Shown: positions 43,236 to 51,673 of the stretch, one piece after another | Layout of the letters: each line of letters begins with the position of its first letter | Numbering within the stretch: the first letter of the stretch is position 1 | Assembly: GCA_024644725.1 (NCBI GenBank) | Contig: JAHEHE010000002.1 | Coordinates: 26,072-90,071 of the forward strand | Reading direction: 5' to 3' | Origin: Flavobacteriaceae bacterium | GTDB lineage: Bacteria; Bacteroidota; Bacteroidia; Flavobacteriales; Flavobacteriaceae | DNA length: 64,000 bases | Notes under the pieces: generated by a model | Told to the model about the DNA's origin: nothing | The model's input: only the letters and a program-made list of their open reading frames with translations | Databases searched by the model: none | Program-made: the position numbers and the translations under genes

Positions 43236-44804
43236 ATGCCACTCAAATCCATAAATCCAACCCAAACAGAATCCTGGTCAAAGCTCACTCAGCATTTCAA
43301 TGAGATCAAAGACGCACAGATGAAGAGCCTGTTTCTCAAGGATTCAAATCGAAAGAAAAATTTGTCCCTGGAATTTGAGGATCTCAAACTGGACTATTCC
43401 AAGAACAGAGTTACCCGGGAAACACTCGACTTGCTCGTGCAACTTGCTGAGGAGTGCGACCTCAAGGATGGCATCGAAAAATATTTAAGTGGCGACAAGA
43501 TCAATGCAACGGAAAAGCGGGCGGTCCTTCATACAGCGCTGAGGAACAATTCGGATGATTCCATCGAGGTGGATGGAGCAAACGTTCTTCCTGAGGTGCA
43601 TGAAACCCTTAAAAAGATGGAAACCTTCAGCGACAAGGTCATTTCCGGAGAGTTTAAGGGTTATACGGGTAAAGAGATAACTGATGTAGTGAATATCGGC
43701 ATTGGAGGATCGGACCTGGGACCAAACATGGTTGTGGAGGCTTTGCACTACTACTCGAACCACTTAAAAACTCACTTTATCTCGAATATCGACGGCGATC
43801 ACGTTTACGAAGTGATTCAGAACCTCAATCGGGAAACCACCTTGTTTGTCATTGTTTCCAAGACCTTTACAACTCAGGAGACCTTGACCAATGCCACCAC
43901 GGTGAAGAACTGGTTCCTGGAGGATGCAGAAGAAAGTGACATACAGCACAATTTTGTTGCCGTATCCACTAATATGGATATGGTAAAGAGCTTTGGAATC
44001 GCTTCAGACAATGTTTTCACGATGTGGGACTGGGTCGGAGGGCGCTATTCGCTCTGGAGTGCAGTCGGTCTGTCGATCAGTCTCTCGATCGGTTTCAAGA
44101 ACTTCAGGCAGTTCCTCGACGGGGCCAACGCCTTGGATACTCACTTTAGACAGGCCTCTTATGATAAGAACATACCAGTCGTACTGGCCTTGCTGAGCGT
44201 CTGGTACAACAACTTCTTTGGGTCTGAGTCTGAGGTTGTGATTCCTTATACACAATACCTTCAGAAATTACCGCCGTTTCTACAGCAATTGTCGATGGAG
44301 AGCAACGGAAAATCTGTCGACCGCGACGGAAACCCGGTAGATTACCAAACAGGAAATATCATTTGGGGAAACACGGGTACCAATGTGCAGCATGCTTTCA
44401 TGCAGCTCGTGCACCAGGGAACAAAGTTGATCCCGGTTGATTTCATTGGCTTTGAAGAGCCATTGCACGGAAATATGAATCATCACGAGAAGCTCATGGC
44501 GAATTTCTTCGCACAGGCTGAGGCCCTTTACGCAGGCAAAACAGCCGATGAGGTGCATCTCGACATGAAAACCAAAGGCCAGGAAGCCGATATCTCGCGT
44601 CTGCTGCCATTCAAGGTCTTTGAAGGAAACAAGCCGTCCAACGCATTACTTTTCAACAAACTAACCCCGAGAAACCTGGGAATCCTGATCGCCATGTACG
44701 AGCACAAGACCTTTGTGCAAGGCATGATCTGGAATATCTACAGCTTTGATCAATTCGGTGTCGAGCTCGGAAAAGAGCTCGCCAACAAATTGCTGGTTAA
44801 ATAA
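43236..44804 (+). CDS. pgi: Glucose-6-phosphate isomerase
   Basis: A 522-residue isomerase of glucose-6-phosphate and fructose-6-phosphate, glycolysis and gluconeogenesis. The ATG at 43236 (MPLKSINPTQTES) begins the family alignment; the longer reading from 43155 lies inside the previous gene. Substrate and signature segments are GIGGSDLGPNMV, SKTFTTQETLTNA, VGGRYSLWSAVGLSI, MESNGKSVDRDG and GTNVQHAFMQLVHQG. Length is slightly below the 545-550 of typical enzymes. Confidence 0.95.
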   Translation: MPLKSINPTQTESWSKLTQHFNEIKDAQMKSLFLKDSNRKKNLSLEFEDLKLDYSKNRVTRETLDLLVQLAEECDLKDGIEKYLSGDKINATEKRAVLHTALRNNSDDSIEVDGANVLPEVHETLKKMETFSDKVISGEFKGYTGKEITDVVNIGIGGSDLGPNMVVEALHYYSNHLKTHFISNIDGDHVYEVIQNLNRETTLFVIVSKTFTTQETLTNATTVKNWFLEDAEESDIQHNFVAVSTNMDMVKSFGIASDNVFTMWDWVGGRYSLWSAVGLSISLSIGFKNFRQFLDGANALDTHFRQASYDKNIPVVLALLSVWYNNFFGSESEVVIPYTQYLQKLPPFLQQLSMESNGKSVDRDGNPVDYQTGNIIWGNTGTNVQHAFMQLVHQGTKLIPVDFIGFEEPLHGNMNHHEKLMANFFAQAEALYAGKTADEVHLDMKTKGQEADISRLLPFKVFEGNKPSNALLFNKLTPRNLGILIAMYEHKTFVQGMIWNIYSFDQFGVELGKELANKLLVK

Positions 44805-44829
44805 CTGTTAAATTGTGTTAAAAAAAATA

Positions 44830-44845
44830 GCGATTTCTTAATCGC
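44830..44845. repeat. Small perfect inverted repeat upstream of the TonB receptor gene
   Basis: GCGATT, loop TCTT, AATCGC. An A8 run lies just 5' of it (seen as T on the minus strand). Position between the pgi stop and the receptor promoter; could be a weak terminator or an operator. Confidence 0.35.
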
Positions 44846-44863
44846 ATTACCAGCTTTTTATAC

Positions 44864-44871
44864 TAATTTTG
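44864..44871 (+). promoter_or_regulatory. -7 box for the TonB receptor gene
   Basis: TAATTTTG, exact TAnnTTTG match, 29 bases upstream of the ATG at 44901. Confidence 0.55.
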
Positions 44872-44900
44872 CGGCATTATTAACTCAAATTAAACTAGTT

Positions 44901-47660
44901 ATGAACGCGTTTAAGTACTGTGTATTGGTGTTGGCCTTCCTGGTCACTTCCGGTATCTATTCACAAACGACAATTACAGGAACAGTTGTAGACGAGGTGG
45001 GGGCCCTACCCGGAGCAGGTGTTCTGGAAAAAGGGACCAACAATGGTACCACAACAGATTTCGAAGGATCTTTCAGTCTGACAGTTGAGTCAAGCGAAGG
45101 TGAACTCGAAATTTCTTTTTTAGGTTATGACGATTATACAATTTCCTACAACGGAAGTAGCGATCTGGGTGTGATTACACTGACAGAAAGTGCAAATGCT
45201 TTGGAGGAAGTTGTCATCACGGGTACGATTGACATCGCGAAAGACAGGCAAACGCCAGTCGCGGTATCAACCGTTCGAGCGGTTGACATTCAAAAAAACC
45301 TGGGTACCCAGGAACTTCCTGAAATCCTCAACCTGACTCCATCCGTATACGCTACCAAGCAAGGGGGTGGTTTTGGTGATTCTCGAATCAACATTCGTGG
45401 TTTCGACCAAAGAAACACAGCGGTCATGATCAACGGTCAACCTGTCAACGACATGGAGAACGGATGGGTTTACTGGTCCAACTGGGCAGGTCTTTCAGAC
45501 GTGACCACCGCTATGCAGGTTCAACGTGGACTCGGTTCGTCAAAACTGGCCATTTCTTCTGTCGGGGGTACCATCAACGTGATTACCCGAACATCTGAGG
45601 CCAGAGAAGGTGGTACGGTAGCCTCTACCTTTGGAAATGACAATTACATAAAGGTTTTGGGATCTTACAACACAGGACTGCTGGAGAATGGTTTTTCAGC
45701 CAGTGTTTTGGTGAGCCATACCCAAGGTGATGGATACAACTATGGAACCCGTTTCAACGGAGATAACTATTTCATCGGACTTGGCTACAAGATCAATGAA
45801 AAGCACGACCTTCAGTTCATCTTTACCGGTGCGCCTCAATGGCACCACCAAAAAAGCCGTGCGCCTTCCATTGCCAACCACATTCGCTATCAACCCGGGG
45901 GGTCAGATCCGGATGCGACTGAACCGAACAGAAAATACAACGAGGACTGGGGATATCTCGATGGAAAGGAATACGCCTTCAGACGTAACTTCTATCACAA
46001 GCCCGTAATGTCACTGAACTGGGAATGGGTGATCAATGCCAAGTCTCGACTCTCTACTGTAGTTTACGGCTCCTGGGGTCGCGGTGGAGGAACCGGAGAA
46101 ATTGGTGAGATCAATGGAGATCGTCAGTTTCAACTTCCGAGAGATAACTTTGGTTTGATTCGCGTAGATGACATCAATACTTGGAACTCGGGTCAATCCG
46201 TGCCGGACTTCGGTGTCAACAGAAACCTGTTTGACGGAAAATTCTCCAATACGGGTAACAATGGACACCCTGAGGAGTTTGGAGGTGAAGGACGAAATGG
46301 TTCTGACAACGGTATCACCCGCAGGGCTTCCATGAATTCACATGACTGGTACGGAACCATCATCAATTTCCACAATGACATAGACGAAAACTGGAGTTTT
46401 GATGTAGGTGCGGACCTTAGAACGTACGAAGGTTTCCACTACAGGGTAGTAAATGACGTACTCGGTGCTGATAATTACATCGATTATGACAATAGAAATG
46501 ATCGTCCGAACGTCATCGAACCGGAAGACTTTGTTTCGGCCTCTCCAAGTTTCAACCCCTGGCAAAACATCAAGGACCAGGAGAAAATCGACTACAACAA
46601 CGATGGTTTGGTAAACTGGGCAGGAATCTTCGGCCAGGTGGAATACACCAATGGGACCATCTCAGCCTTTCTTCAGGGTGCTGCTTCCAACCAAAGTTTT
46701 CAGCGTGTTGAATACTTCAATGAATTACCTGAAAACCAAAAGTCTGATAAAAAGAACCTTACCGGAGGAAATATCAAAGGAGGGTTGAATTACAATATCA
46801 ATGAAAATCACAATGTGTTCTTCAACACAGGATATTATTCAAAACAGCCTTTGTTTGATGCAGTTTTCATCAATTTCAGCAATACGATCAACCCGGACCT
46901 TAGAAACGAACAGATCTTTGGTCTGGAATTCGGCTACGGTTACAGAAGCTCTGCCTTCTCAGCCAATGTGAATTTCTACCGAACTTCTTGGGCCGACCGT
47001 TTCCTCTCCAGAGGTGGTGACTTCGATGTACCTGATGGATCTGGTGGGACTACTGTCGTTCAGGGTACGGCAAACTACTATGGAATCGAGCAGGTTCACA
47101 TGGGCTTGGAAATCGACTTCATCTGGAGAATTCTTGACAACCTGAGGCTGAATGGTTTCGGATCTGTAGCCAACTGGGAGTACCAGGATGATGTTGTAGC
47201 CGATGTTTTCAACGATGACCAGGAACTGATCGGTTCTGACATTCTTTATCTTAAAGGGGTGAAAGTAGGAGATGCCGCTCAAACCACGTTTGGTCTGGGT
47301 CTGGACTATACCTTCCTAGGTGGCTTCAATGCAGGTCTGAACTGGAGATATGCCGGTCAATTGTATGCAGATTTTGATCCAATCGGATTTAGGGATGAAG
47401 ACAATCAAGGTGCAGTTGAATTACCTAGCTACAATCTTGTAGACGCGAGGCTTTCTTACAACTGGAGAATGCAATCGGGAACGTCTCTGGAATTTGCCGT
47501 CATGGCGAATAACATCTTTGATGAGCTTTATATTTCGGAGTCGGACACCAACGTTCATTTGAATCCTGGTGATGATGCCTGGAACGGTATCAATACGCGT
47601 AACAGGGTTTTCTTCGGCTTTGGAACAACTTGGAACACTTCGATTAGATTCCGATTCTAA
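44901..47660 (+). CDS. TonB-dependent receptor with carboxypeptidase-regulatory domain
   Basis: A 919-residue outer-membrane receptor. Signal peptide (to about GIYSQ, residue 22), then a CarboxypepD_reg-like beta sandwich (about 23-100; ITGTVVDEVGALPGAGVLEKG), then the plug (GTIDIAKDRQTPVAVS; RGFDQRNTAVMINGQPVND; WSNWAGLSDV; SSVGGTINVITR) and a barrel ending in RFRF. No SusD partner is nearby, so the substrate is open: siderophore, peptide, sugar or other. It shares the plug signature WSNWxGL with the shorter receptor at 11587. A strong terminator follows. Confidence 0.9.
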   Translation: MNAFKYCVLVLAFLVTSGIYSQTTITGTVVDEVGALPGAGVLEKGTNNGTTTDFEGSFSLTVESSEGELEISFLGYDDYTISYNGSSDLGVITLTESANALEEVVITGTIDIAKDRQTPVAVSTVRAVDIQKNLGTQELPEILNLTPSVYATKQGGGFGDSRINIRGFDQRNTAVMINGQPVNDMENGWVYWSNWAGLSDVTTAMQVQRGLGSSKLAISSVGGTINVITRTSEAREGGTVASTFGNDNYIKVLGSYNTGLLENGFSASVLVSHTQGDGYNYGTRFNGDNYFIGLGYKINEKHDLQFIFTGAPQWHHQKSRAPSIANHIRYQPGGSDPDATEPNRKYNEDWGYLDGKEYAFRRNFYHKPVMSLNWEWVINAKSRLSTVVYGSWGRGGGTGEIGEINGDRQFQLPRDNFGLIRVDDINTWNSGQSVPDFGVNRNLFDGKFSNTGNNGHPEEFGGEGRNGSDNGITRRASMNSHDWYGTIINFHNDIDENWSFDVGADLRTYEGFHYRVVNDVLGADNYIDYDNRNDRPNVIEPEDFVSASPSFNPWQNIKDQEKIDYNNDGLVNWAGIFGQVEYTNGTISAFLQGAASNQSFQRVEYFNELPENQKSDKKNLTGGNIKGGLNYNINENHNVFFNTGYYSKQPLFDAVFINFSNTINPDLRNEQIFGLEFGYGYRSSAFSANVNFYRTSWADRFLSRGGDFDVPDGSGGTTVVQGTANYYGIEQVHMGLEIDFIWRILDNLRLNGFGSVANWEYQDDVVADVFNDDQELIGSDILYLKGVKVGDAAQTTFGLGLDYTFLGGFNAGLNWRYAGQLYADFDPIGFRDEDNQGAVELPSYNLVDARLSYNWRMQSGTSLEFAVMANNIFDELYISESDTNVHLNPGDDAWNGINTRNRVFFGFGTTWNTSIRFRF

Positions 47661-47681
47661 AAGTCGTTTGACCAACATTTT

Positions 47682-47724
47682 AAACCTGCACTTCTATCTT
47701 TTAGGGGTGCAGGTTTGTTTTTTT
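47682..47724 (+). terminator. Rho-independent terminator after the TonB receptor gene
   Basis: Stem AAACCTGCAC (47682-47691) pairs perfectly with GTGCAGGTTT (47707-47716), followed by G and a run of seven T. Confidence 0.85.
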
Positions 47725-47727
47725 GAC

Positions 47728-47735
47728 TATTTTTG
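47728..47735 (+). promoter_or_regulatory. -7 box for the membrane protein gene at 47748
   Basis: TATTTTTG, exact match, just downstream of the receptor terminator. Confidence 0.5.
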
Positions 47736-47747
47736 TCCTTCAAATCA

Positions 47748-48197
47748 ATGCTTCACATCATGATCAAAATGCTTCACTCCGGATGGGCCTATGTCACATT
47801 GCTCATTCTCATATTTGCTGTTTTCAATGCCTTCTCCGGACTGGCTTCGAAAAGGGAATTCAAAGATAGAGACCTGAGAATCTCTCTTTTTACCCTGATC
47901 GTGGCGCACTTTCAGCTGTTGATAGGCTTTCTTGCGTATTTCTTCTCGGCCCAATTCCAGTACCTGAGGGAGAATGGGATGGGAGCTGCCATGCAGGAAC
48001 GTTCAATTCGTTATTTTATCATCGAGCATCCACTGATGATGATACTGGCCATTGTGCTGATCACCATGGGTTTTTCTAAGCACAAAAGAAAAACCACCGA
48101 TACCGAAAAGTTCAAGACGCTGGCCATTTATTACGGAATTGCGCTGCTTTTTGTTTTGAGCCGCATTCCGTGGAACCAGTGGTTCTCCTTTTTATAG
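47748..48197 (+). CDS. Four-helix membrane protein (cytochrome b-like)
   Basis: A 149-residue protein from the ATG at 47748; another ATG at 47760 is equally close to the promoter. Four hydrophobic helices are visible (WAYVTLLILIFAVFNAF, LFTLIVAHFQLLIGFLAYFF, PLMMILAIVLITMGF, LAIYYGIALLFVLSRIPW), with histidines in LHSGW, VAHFQ and EHP that could bind heme. Relatives in Bacteroidota are sometimes labelled cytochrome B; there is no functional proof. It precedes the acyltransferase gene by 5 bases. Confidence 0.68.
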   Translation: MLHIMIKMLHSGWAYVTLLILIFAVFNAFSGLASKREFKDRDLRISLFTLIVAHFQLLIGFLAYFFSAQFQYLRENGMGAAMQERSIRYFIIEHPLMMILAIVLITMGFSKHKRKTTDTEKFKTLAIYYGIALLFVLSRIPWNQWFSFL

Positions 48198-48202
48198 TCT
48201 GA

Positions 48203-48958
48203 ATGAATGCAATTCGGAACATCCTGGCTTATCCGTTGACGGTGCTGCACTATATCGTCTTTGGAGTTATTTTGCTGTTCTTTCATCCCGTCCAGGTTAT
48301 TGCCTTCAACGTCTTTGGAAAGAAAGCCCACCGGAAAACCGTGATCTGGCTCAATATGTGCCTGACTTACAGCCTTTACTTTCTGTTCTCCAGGGTCAAG
48401 TTTATCAACAAGCACCAAATCCCCGAGAATGTTCCGCTTATCATTGTAGCGAATCACCAGGGAACCTATGACATCCCTCCCATCTTTTGGTACCTCCGAA
48501 AGACCTACCCCAACTTTGTCTCAAAAATTGAGCTTGGAAAGGGCATTCCAAGTGTATCCTACAATCTCAGAAAGGGCGATTCGGTTTTGATCAATCGAAA
48601 GGACTCGAGGCAGGCTCTTCAGACCCTGATGGCGTTTGGAGACCGGGTGGAAAAAAACAAGCTCACTGCGGTCATCTTTCCGGAGGGTACCCGGAGCAGA
48701 ACAGGCATCCCGAAGCCTTTCCGTGAAAACGGATTAAAAATGATGGTGAAAAAGACACCCTCCTCCTACATCATTCCTTTGTCAATCAATAATTCCTGGA
48801 AACTAGTCCGAAAAGGAGCTTTTCCATTGGGTGTTGGCATAAAAGTGATCATGGAGGTTCACGAGCCGATTAAATCCAGCTCAATGCCCTTTGATGAGCT
48901 TATGAAGCTCACAGAAGATACCATTAGGGATGCCGTCATGGCGAACAGGCCTCATTGA
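48203..48958 (+). CDS. Lysophospholipid acyltransferase (PlsC-type)
   Basis: A 251-residue 1-acyl-glycerol-3-phosphate acyltransferase-like enzyme. Motif I is present as NHQGTYDI (HX4D), motif III as FPEGTRSRTG, and an N-terminal membrane segment (LTVLHYIVFGVILLFF) anchors it. It acylates lysophosphatidic acid or a related lipid for membrane synthesis. It is co-transcribed with the membrane protein before it and is convergent with the amidase gene (7-base overlap). Confidence 0.88.
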   Translation: MNAIRNILAYPLTVLHYIVFGVILLFFHPVQVIAFNVFGKKAHRKTVIWLNMCLTYSLYFLFSRVKFINKHQIPENVPLIIVANHQGTYDIPPIFWYLRKTYPNFVSKIELGKGIPSVSYNLRKGDSVLINRKDSRQALQTLMAFGDRVEKNKLTAVIFPEGTRSRTGIPKPFRENGLKMMVKKTPSSYIIPLSINNSWKLVRKGAFPLGVGIKVIMEVHEPIKSSSMPFDELMKLTEDTIRDAVMANRPH

Positions 48959-49731
48959 ATCACAAAACTGTCCCTGTCATCGAGAAACCTGTAAGTCCGG
49001 CGCACTTTTTCAATATGGGTCCTGTTGATGGTAATTGAATCGATGCCTTCCTCGGCTTCTCTGAAATTCAGTACATTTTCCCCCATCGGGTCCACAACCG
49101 TCGAATGACCCACATAATTGAGTTTGTTTTTGTCGATTCCGACTCGGTTCACAGCAGCAACGTAGCACATGTTCTCAATGGCCCTGGCCTTTAAAAGGAT
49201 GTCCCAGGCCATCATGCGAGCATCAGGCCAATTGGCAACATAGAGCAGCAGGTCAAAGTTCTCAGTGTTTCTTGACCAGACCGGGAAACGCAGGTCATAA
49301 CAGATTTGTGGGCATATGCGAAAGCCCCTGAACTCAAATACCAGCCTTTCGGTTCCCTGTTCGAAAACCTCGTCCTCTCCGGCAAATGAAAAGAGGTGTC
49401 TCTTGTCGGAATGCTTCAGCTCCCCGCTGGGAAAGGCAGCCACAAATCTATTGTAAAGTTTTCCTTTTTCTTCGATCAGCACGCTCCCTGTGACGAGGCA
49501 GTCTTTTTTACTCGCCCAATCTCTCATCCATCTGATGGTTTTCCCATCCATGGATTCTCCGAGGTTAACCCCTGTCATGGTGAAACCTGTTGTGAAAAGT
49601 TCCGGAAGCAGCAAAATATCCATCTCCTCCTGGATCCCATAGATCTTGTTGGAGAGCATCTCCAGGTTATCATCAATTTTCTCCCAGTGGTTGTCGGTCT
49701 GTACCAGCGTGATTGTCAATTCGTTTTTCAT
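48952..49731 (-). CDS. Omega-amidase / carbon-nitrogen hydrolase (YafV/Nit2-type)
   Basis: A 259-residue nitrilase-superfamily amidase. The Glu-Lys-Cys triad is visible: PELFTTGFTM (Glu about 42), KHSDKRHLFSFAGE (Lys) and QICYDLRFPVW (Cys about 145). The YafV/Nit2 group hydrolyses alpha-ketoglutaramate or alpha-ketosuccinamate, products of transamination by glutamine or methionine aminotransferases. The aminotransferase gene directly upstream (24-base gap) fits that pairing, so it is probably the partner enzyme. Confidence 0.86.
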   Translation of the reverse strand: MKNELTITLVQTDNHWEKIDDNLEMLSNKIYGIQEEMDILLLPELFTTGFTMTGVNLGESMDGKTIRWMRDWASKKDCLVTGSVLIEEKGKLYNRFVAAFPSGELKHSDKRHLFSFAGEDEVFEQGTERLVFEFRGFRICPQICYDLRFPVWSRNTENFDLLLYVANWPDARMMAWDILLKARAIENMCYVAAVNRVGIDKNKLNYVGHSTVVDPMGENVLNFREAEEGIDSITINRTHIEKVRRTYRFLDDRDSFVIQ

Positions 49732-49755
49732 CCTTCAGTTCTAAAAAAGTTATCC

Positions 49756-50913
49756 TCAAAGCGTTCTTAGGATCTCGGCCCCACGAAGCAATGTCTCTTC
49801 ACTTTTGGCAAAGCAGAAGCGAAGAATCCTGTTATCGGTCTTATTTTGGTAAAATGCCGAAACCGGAATCGAGGCCACTTTGTGCTCACGAGTCATGCGG
49901 CTTGCGATCTCCATGTCTCCTTCTTCACTGATTTTGCCGTATCCCAGCAGCTGAAAATAAGTACCCGTTGAAGGGAGAAAGGAGAATCTCGACCCCTCAA
50001 GCGCTTCCAGAAAAAGGTTTCGCTTCGCTTCAAAAAACCCGGGCAGGTATTCGTAGTTTTCTGGGTCCTTCAAATAGGTCGCAATGGCTTTCTGCATGGG
50101 GTGATTGACACTGAAGACATTGAACTGGTGAATCTTCCTGAATTCGTCCATGAGCTCTCTGGGTCCTGCGCAATAACCCATCTTCCAACCCGTGTTGTGA
50201 AAAGTCTTTCCGAAAGAAGCCACCAGAAAGCTCCGGTCTGCCAGATCCGGATATCGCGCCACGCTGTTATGCCTTTTGCCATCGTAGATCATGTGCTCAT
50301 ATACTTCATCACTCAAGATCATGATGTTGCTGTTGGCGGTCAGTTCAACCAGCTGCTTCATGTCCTGATCGGTCAATACCGAGCCTGTAGGGTTGTGGGG
50401 CGTATTGATGATGATCATGCGGGTTCTTTCGCTGATGGACTTCTTTACTTTCTGCCAGTCAATTGTAAAGGCGGGCAGATCCATCTCAATCTCCACGGGA
50501 ATTCCACCATTGGCCTCGATGGAGGGGGCATAGGAATCGTAGGCAGGAGCAAAAAGAATCACCTCATCGTTCTTTTGAATTACAGCGGCGATTGCTGTAA
50601 AAATGGCCTGGGTAGCCCCGGCGGTTATCGTGATCTCCGTATCCGGATCGTAGCGGGTACCATAGAGTCGCTCGATCTTCTCAGCTATGGCCTCTCTCAG
50701 GCTAAAAATTCCGGGCATCGGAGCGTACTGGTTGTAGCCCTTCTTCATGGCATCGTGGACGAGTTCTATCAACCGGGGTGAAGTCGGGAAATCAGGATAG
50801 CCCTGAGACAGATTGATGGCTCCGTTTTCATGGGCAAGTTTGCTCATCACAGCAAAAATGCTCGTTCCCGCATGGGGAAGCTTGGAGTCTAATCTGGCTT
50901 TATATGTGGGCAT
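49756..50913 (-). CDS. Methionine-type aminotransferase (YbdL-like, PLP-dependent)
   Basis: A 385-residue fold-type I aminotransferase. LSQGYPDFPTSP opens the family, TAGATQAIF and NTPHNPTGSVL mark the PLP pocket, and the Schiff-base lysine is in SFGKTFHNTGWKMGYC near residue 235. The YbdL group transfers amino groups from methionine (or glutamine and aromatic amino acids) and closes methionine salvage. The following omega-amidase gene supports that role. It ends ten bases from the sdhB gene's stop, all on the minus strand. Confidence 0.88.
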   Translation of the reverse strand: MPTYKARLDSKLPHAGTSIFAVMSKLAHENGAINLSQGYPDFPTSPRLIELVHDAMKKGYNQYAPMPGIFSLREAIAEKIERLYGTRYDPDTEITITAGATQAIFTAIAAVIQKNDEVILFAPAYDSYAPSIEANGGIPVEIEMDLPAFTIDWQKVKKSISERTRMIIINTPHNPTGSVLTDQDMKQLVELTANSNIMILSDEVYEHMIYDGKRHNSVARYPDLADRSFLVASFGKTFHNTGWKMGYCAGPRELMDEFRKIHQFNVFSVNHPMQKAIATYLKDPENYEYLPGFFEAKRNLFLEALEGSRFSFLPSTGTYFQLLGYGKISEEGDMEIASRMTREHKVASIPVSAFYQNKTDNRILRFCFAKSEETLLRGAEILRTL

Positions 50914-50923
50914 CTCGGGTTTC

Positions 50924-51664
50924 TCAAATGCTGGCCTTCAGGTACTCGCGATTCATTCTTGCGATATTGGTCAGGGAGATGCTTTTTGGGCATTCTACTT
51001 CACAGGCGCCGGTATTGGTGCAATTGCCGAATCCTTCAAGGTCCATCTGCCTGACCATGTTCAAAACGCGATCCTTGGCCTCGATGCGTCCTTGAGGAAG
51101 CAGCGCGAATTGAGACACTTTCGCTCCGACAAAAAGCATCGCAGAGGAATTCTTGCAGGCTGCTACACAGGCCCCGCATCCGATGCAGGTAGCCGCATCC
51201 ATCGATAAGTCGGCGTCCAACTTGGGAATAGGAATCGCATTGGCGTCCTGGGTGTTTCCTGAGGTGTTCACCGAGATATATCCTCCTGCCTGCTGGATTC
51301 GGTCAAATGCCGAGCGATCGACGATCAGGTCCTTGATCACAGGAAACGCTTTCGCTCTCCAAGGCTCGATATAGATCGTATCCCCGTCTTTGAACGAGCG
51401 CATGTGCAACTGACATGCCGTAATGGCCTTGTCGGGTCCATGGGGCTCTCCATTGATCTGCAGAGAACAGGTTCCGCAAATTCCTTCACGACAATCGTGA
51501 TCAAAAGCCACCGGCTCCTCCCCTTTCGCGATGAGACCTTCATTCAACACATCCATCATTTCAAGAAATGACATATGCTCCGAAATATCGGGTACTTTAT
51601 ACTCGACCATGCCGCCTTTATCCTGCGGCCCTTTCTGTCTCCAGATTTTTAAAGTTAAATTCAT
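50924..51664 (-). CDS. sdhB: Succinate dehydrogenase iron-sulfur subunit
   Basis: A 246-residue subunit of complex II. It carries the [2Fe-2S] ligands in [12 protein letters not shown] and the 4Fe-4S/3Fe-4S ligands in [11 protein letters not shown] and [10 protein letters not shown], in the normal order. It moves electrons from SdhA to the quinone site in the membrane subunit. Last gene of sdhC-sdhA-sdhB, 9 bases after sdhA. The layout with a single cytochrome subunit is the Bacteroidota form, which can also work as fumarate reductase. Confidence 0.96.
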   Translation of the reverse strand: MNLTLKIWRQKGPQDKGGMVEYKVPDISEHMSFLEMMDVLNEGLIAKGEEPVAFDHDCREGICGTCSLQINGEPHGPDKAITACQLHMRSFKDGDTIYIEPWRAKAFPVIKDLIVDRSAFDRIQQAGGYISVNTSGNTQDANAIPIPKLDADLSMDAATCIGCGACVAACKNSSAMLFVGAKVSQFALLPQGRIEAKDRVLNMVRQMDLEGFGNCTNTGACEVECPKSISLTNIARMNREYLKASI

Positions 51665-51673
51665 AGTGTCTTC

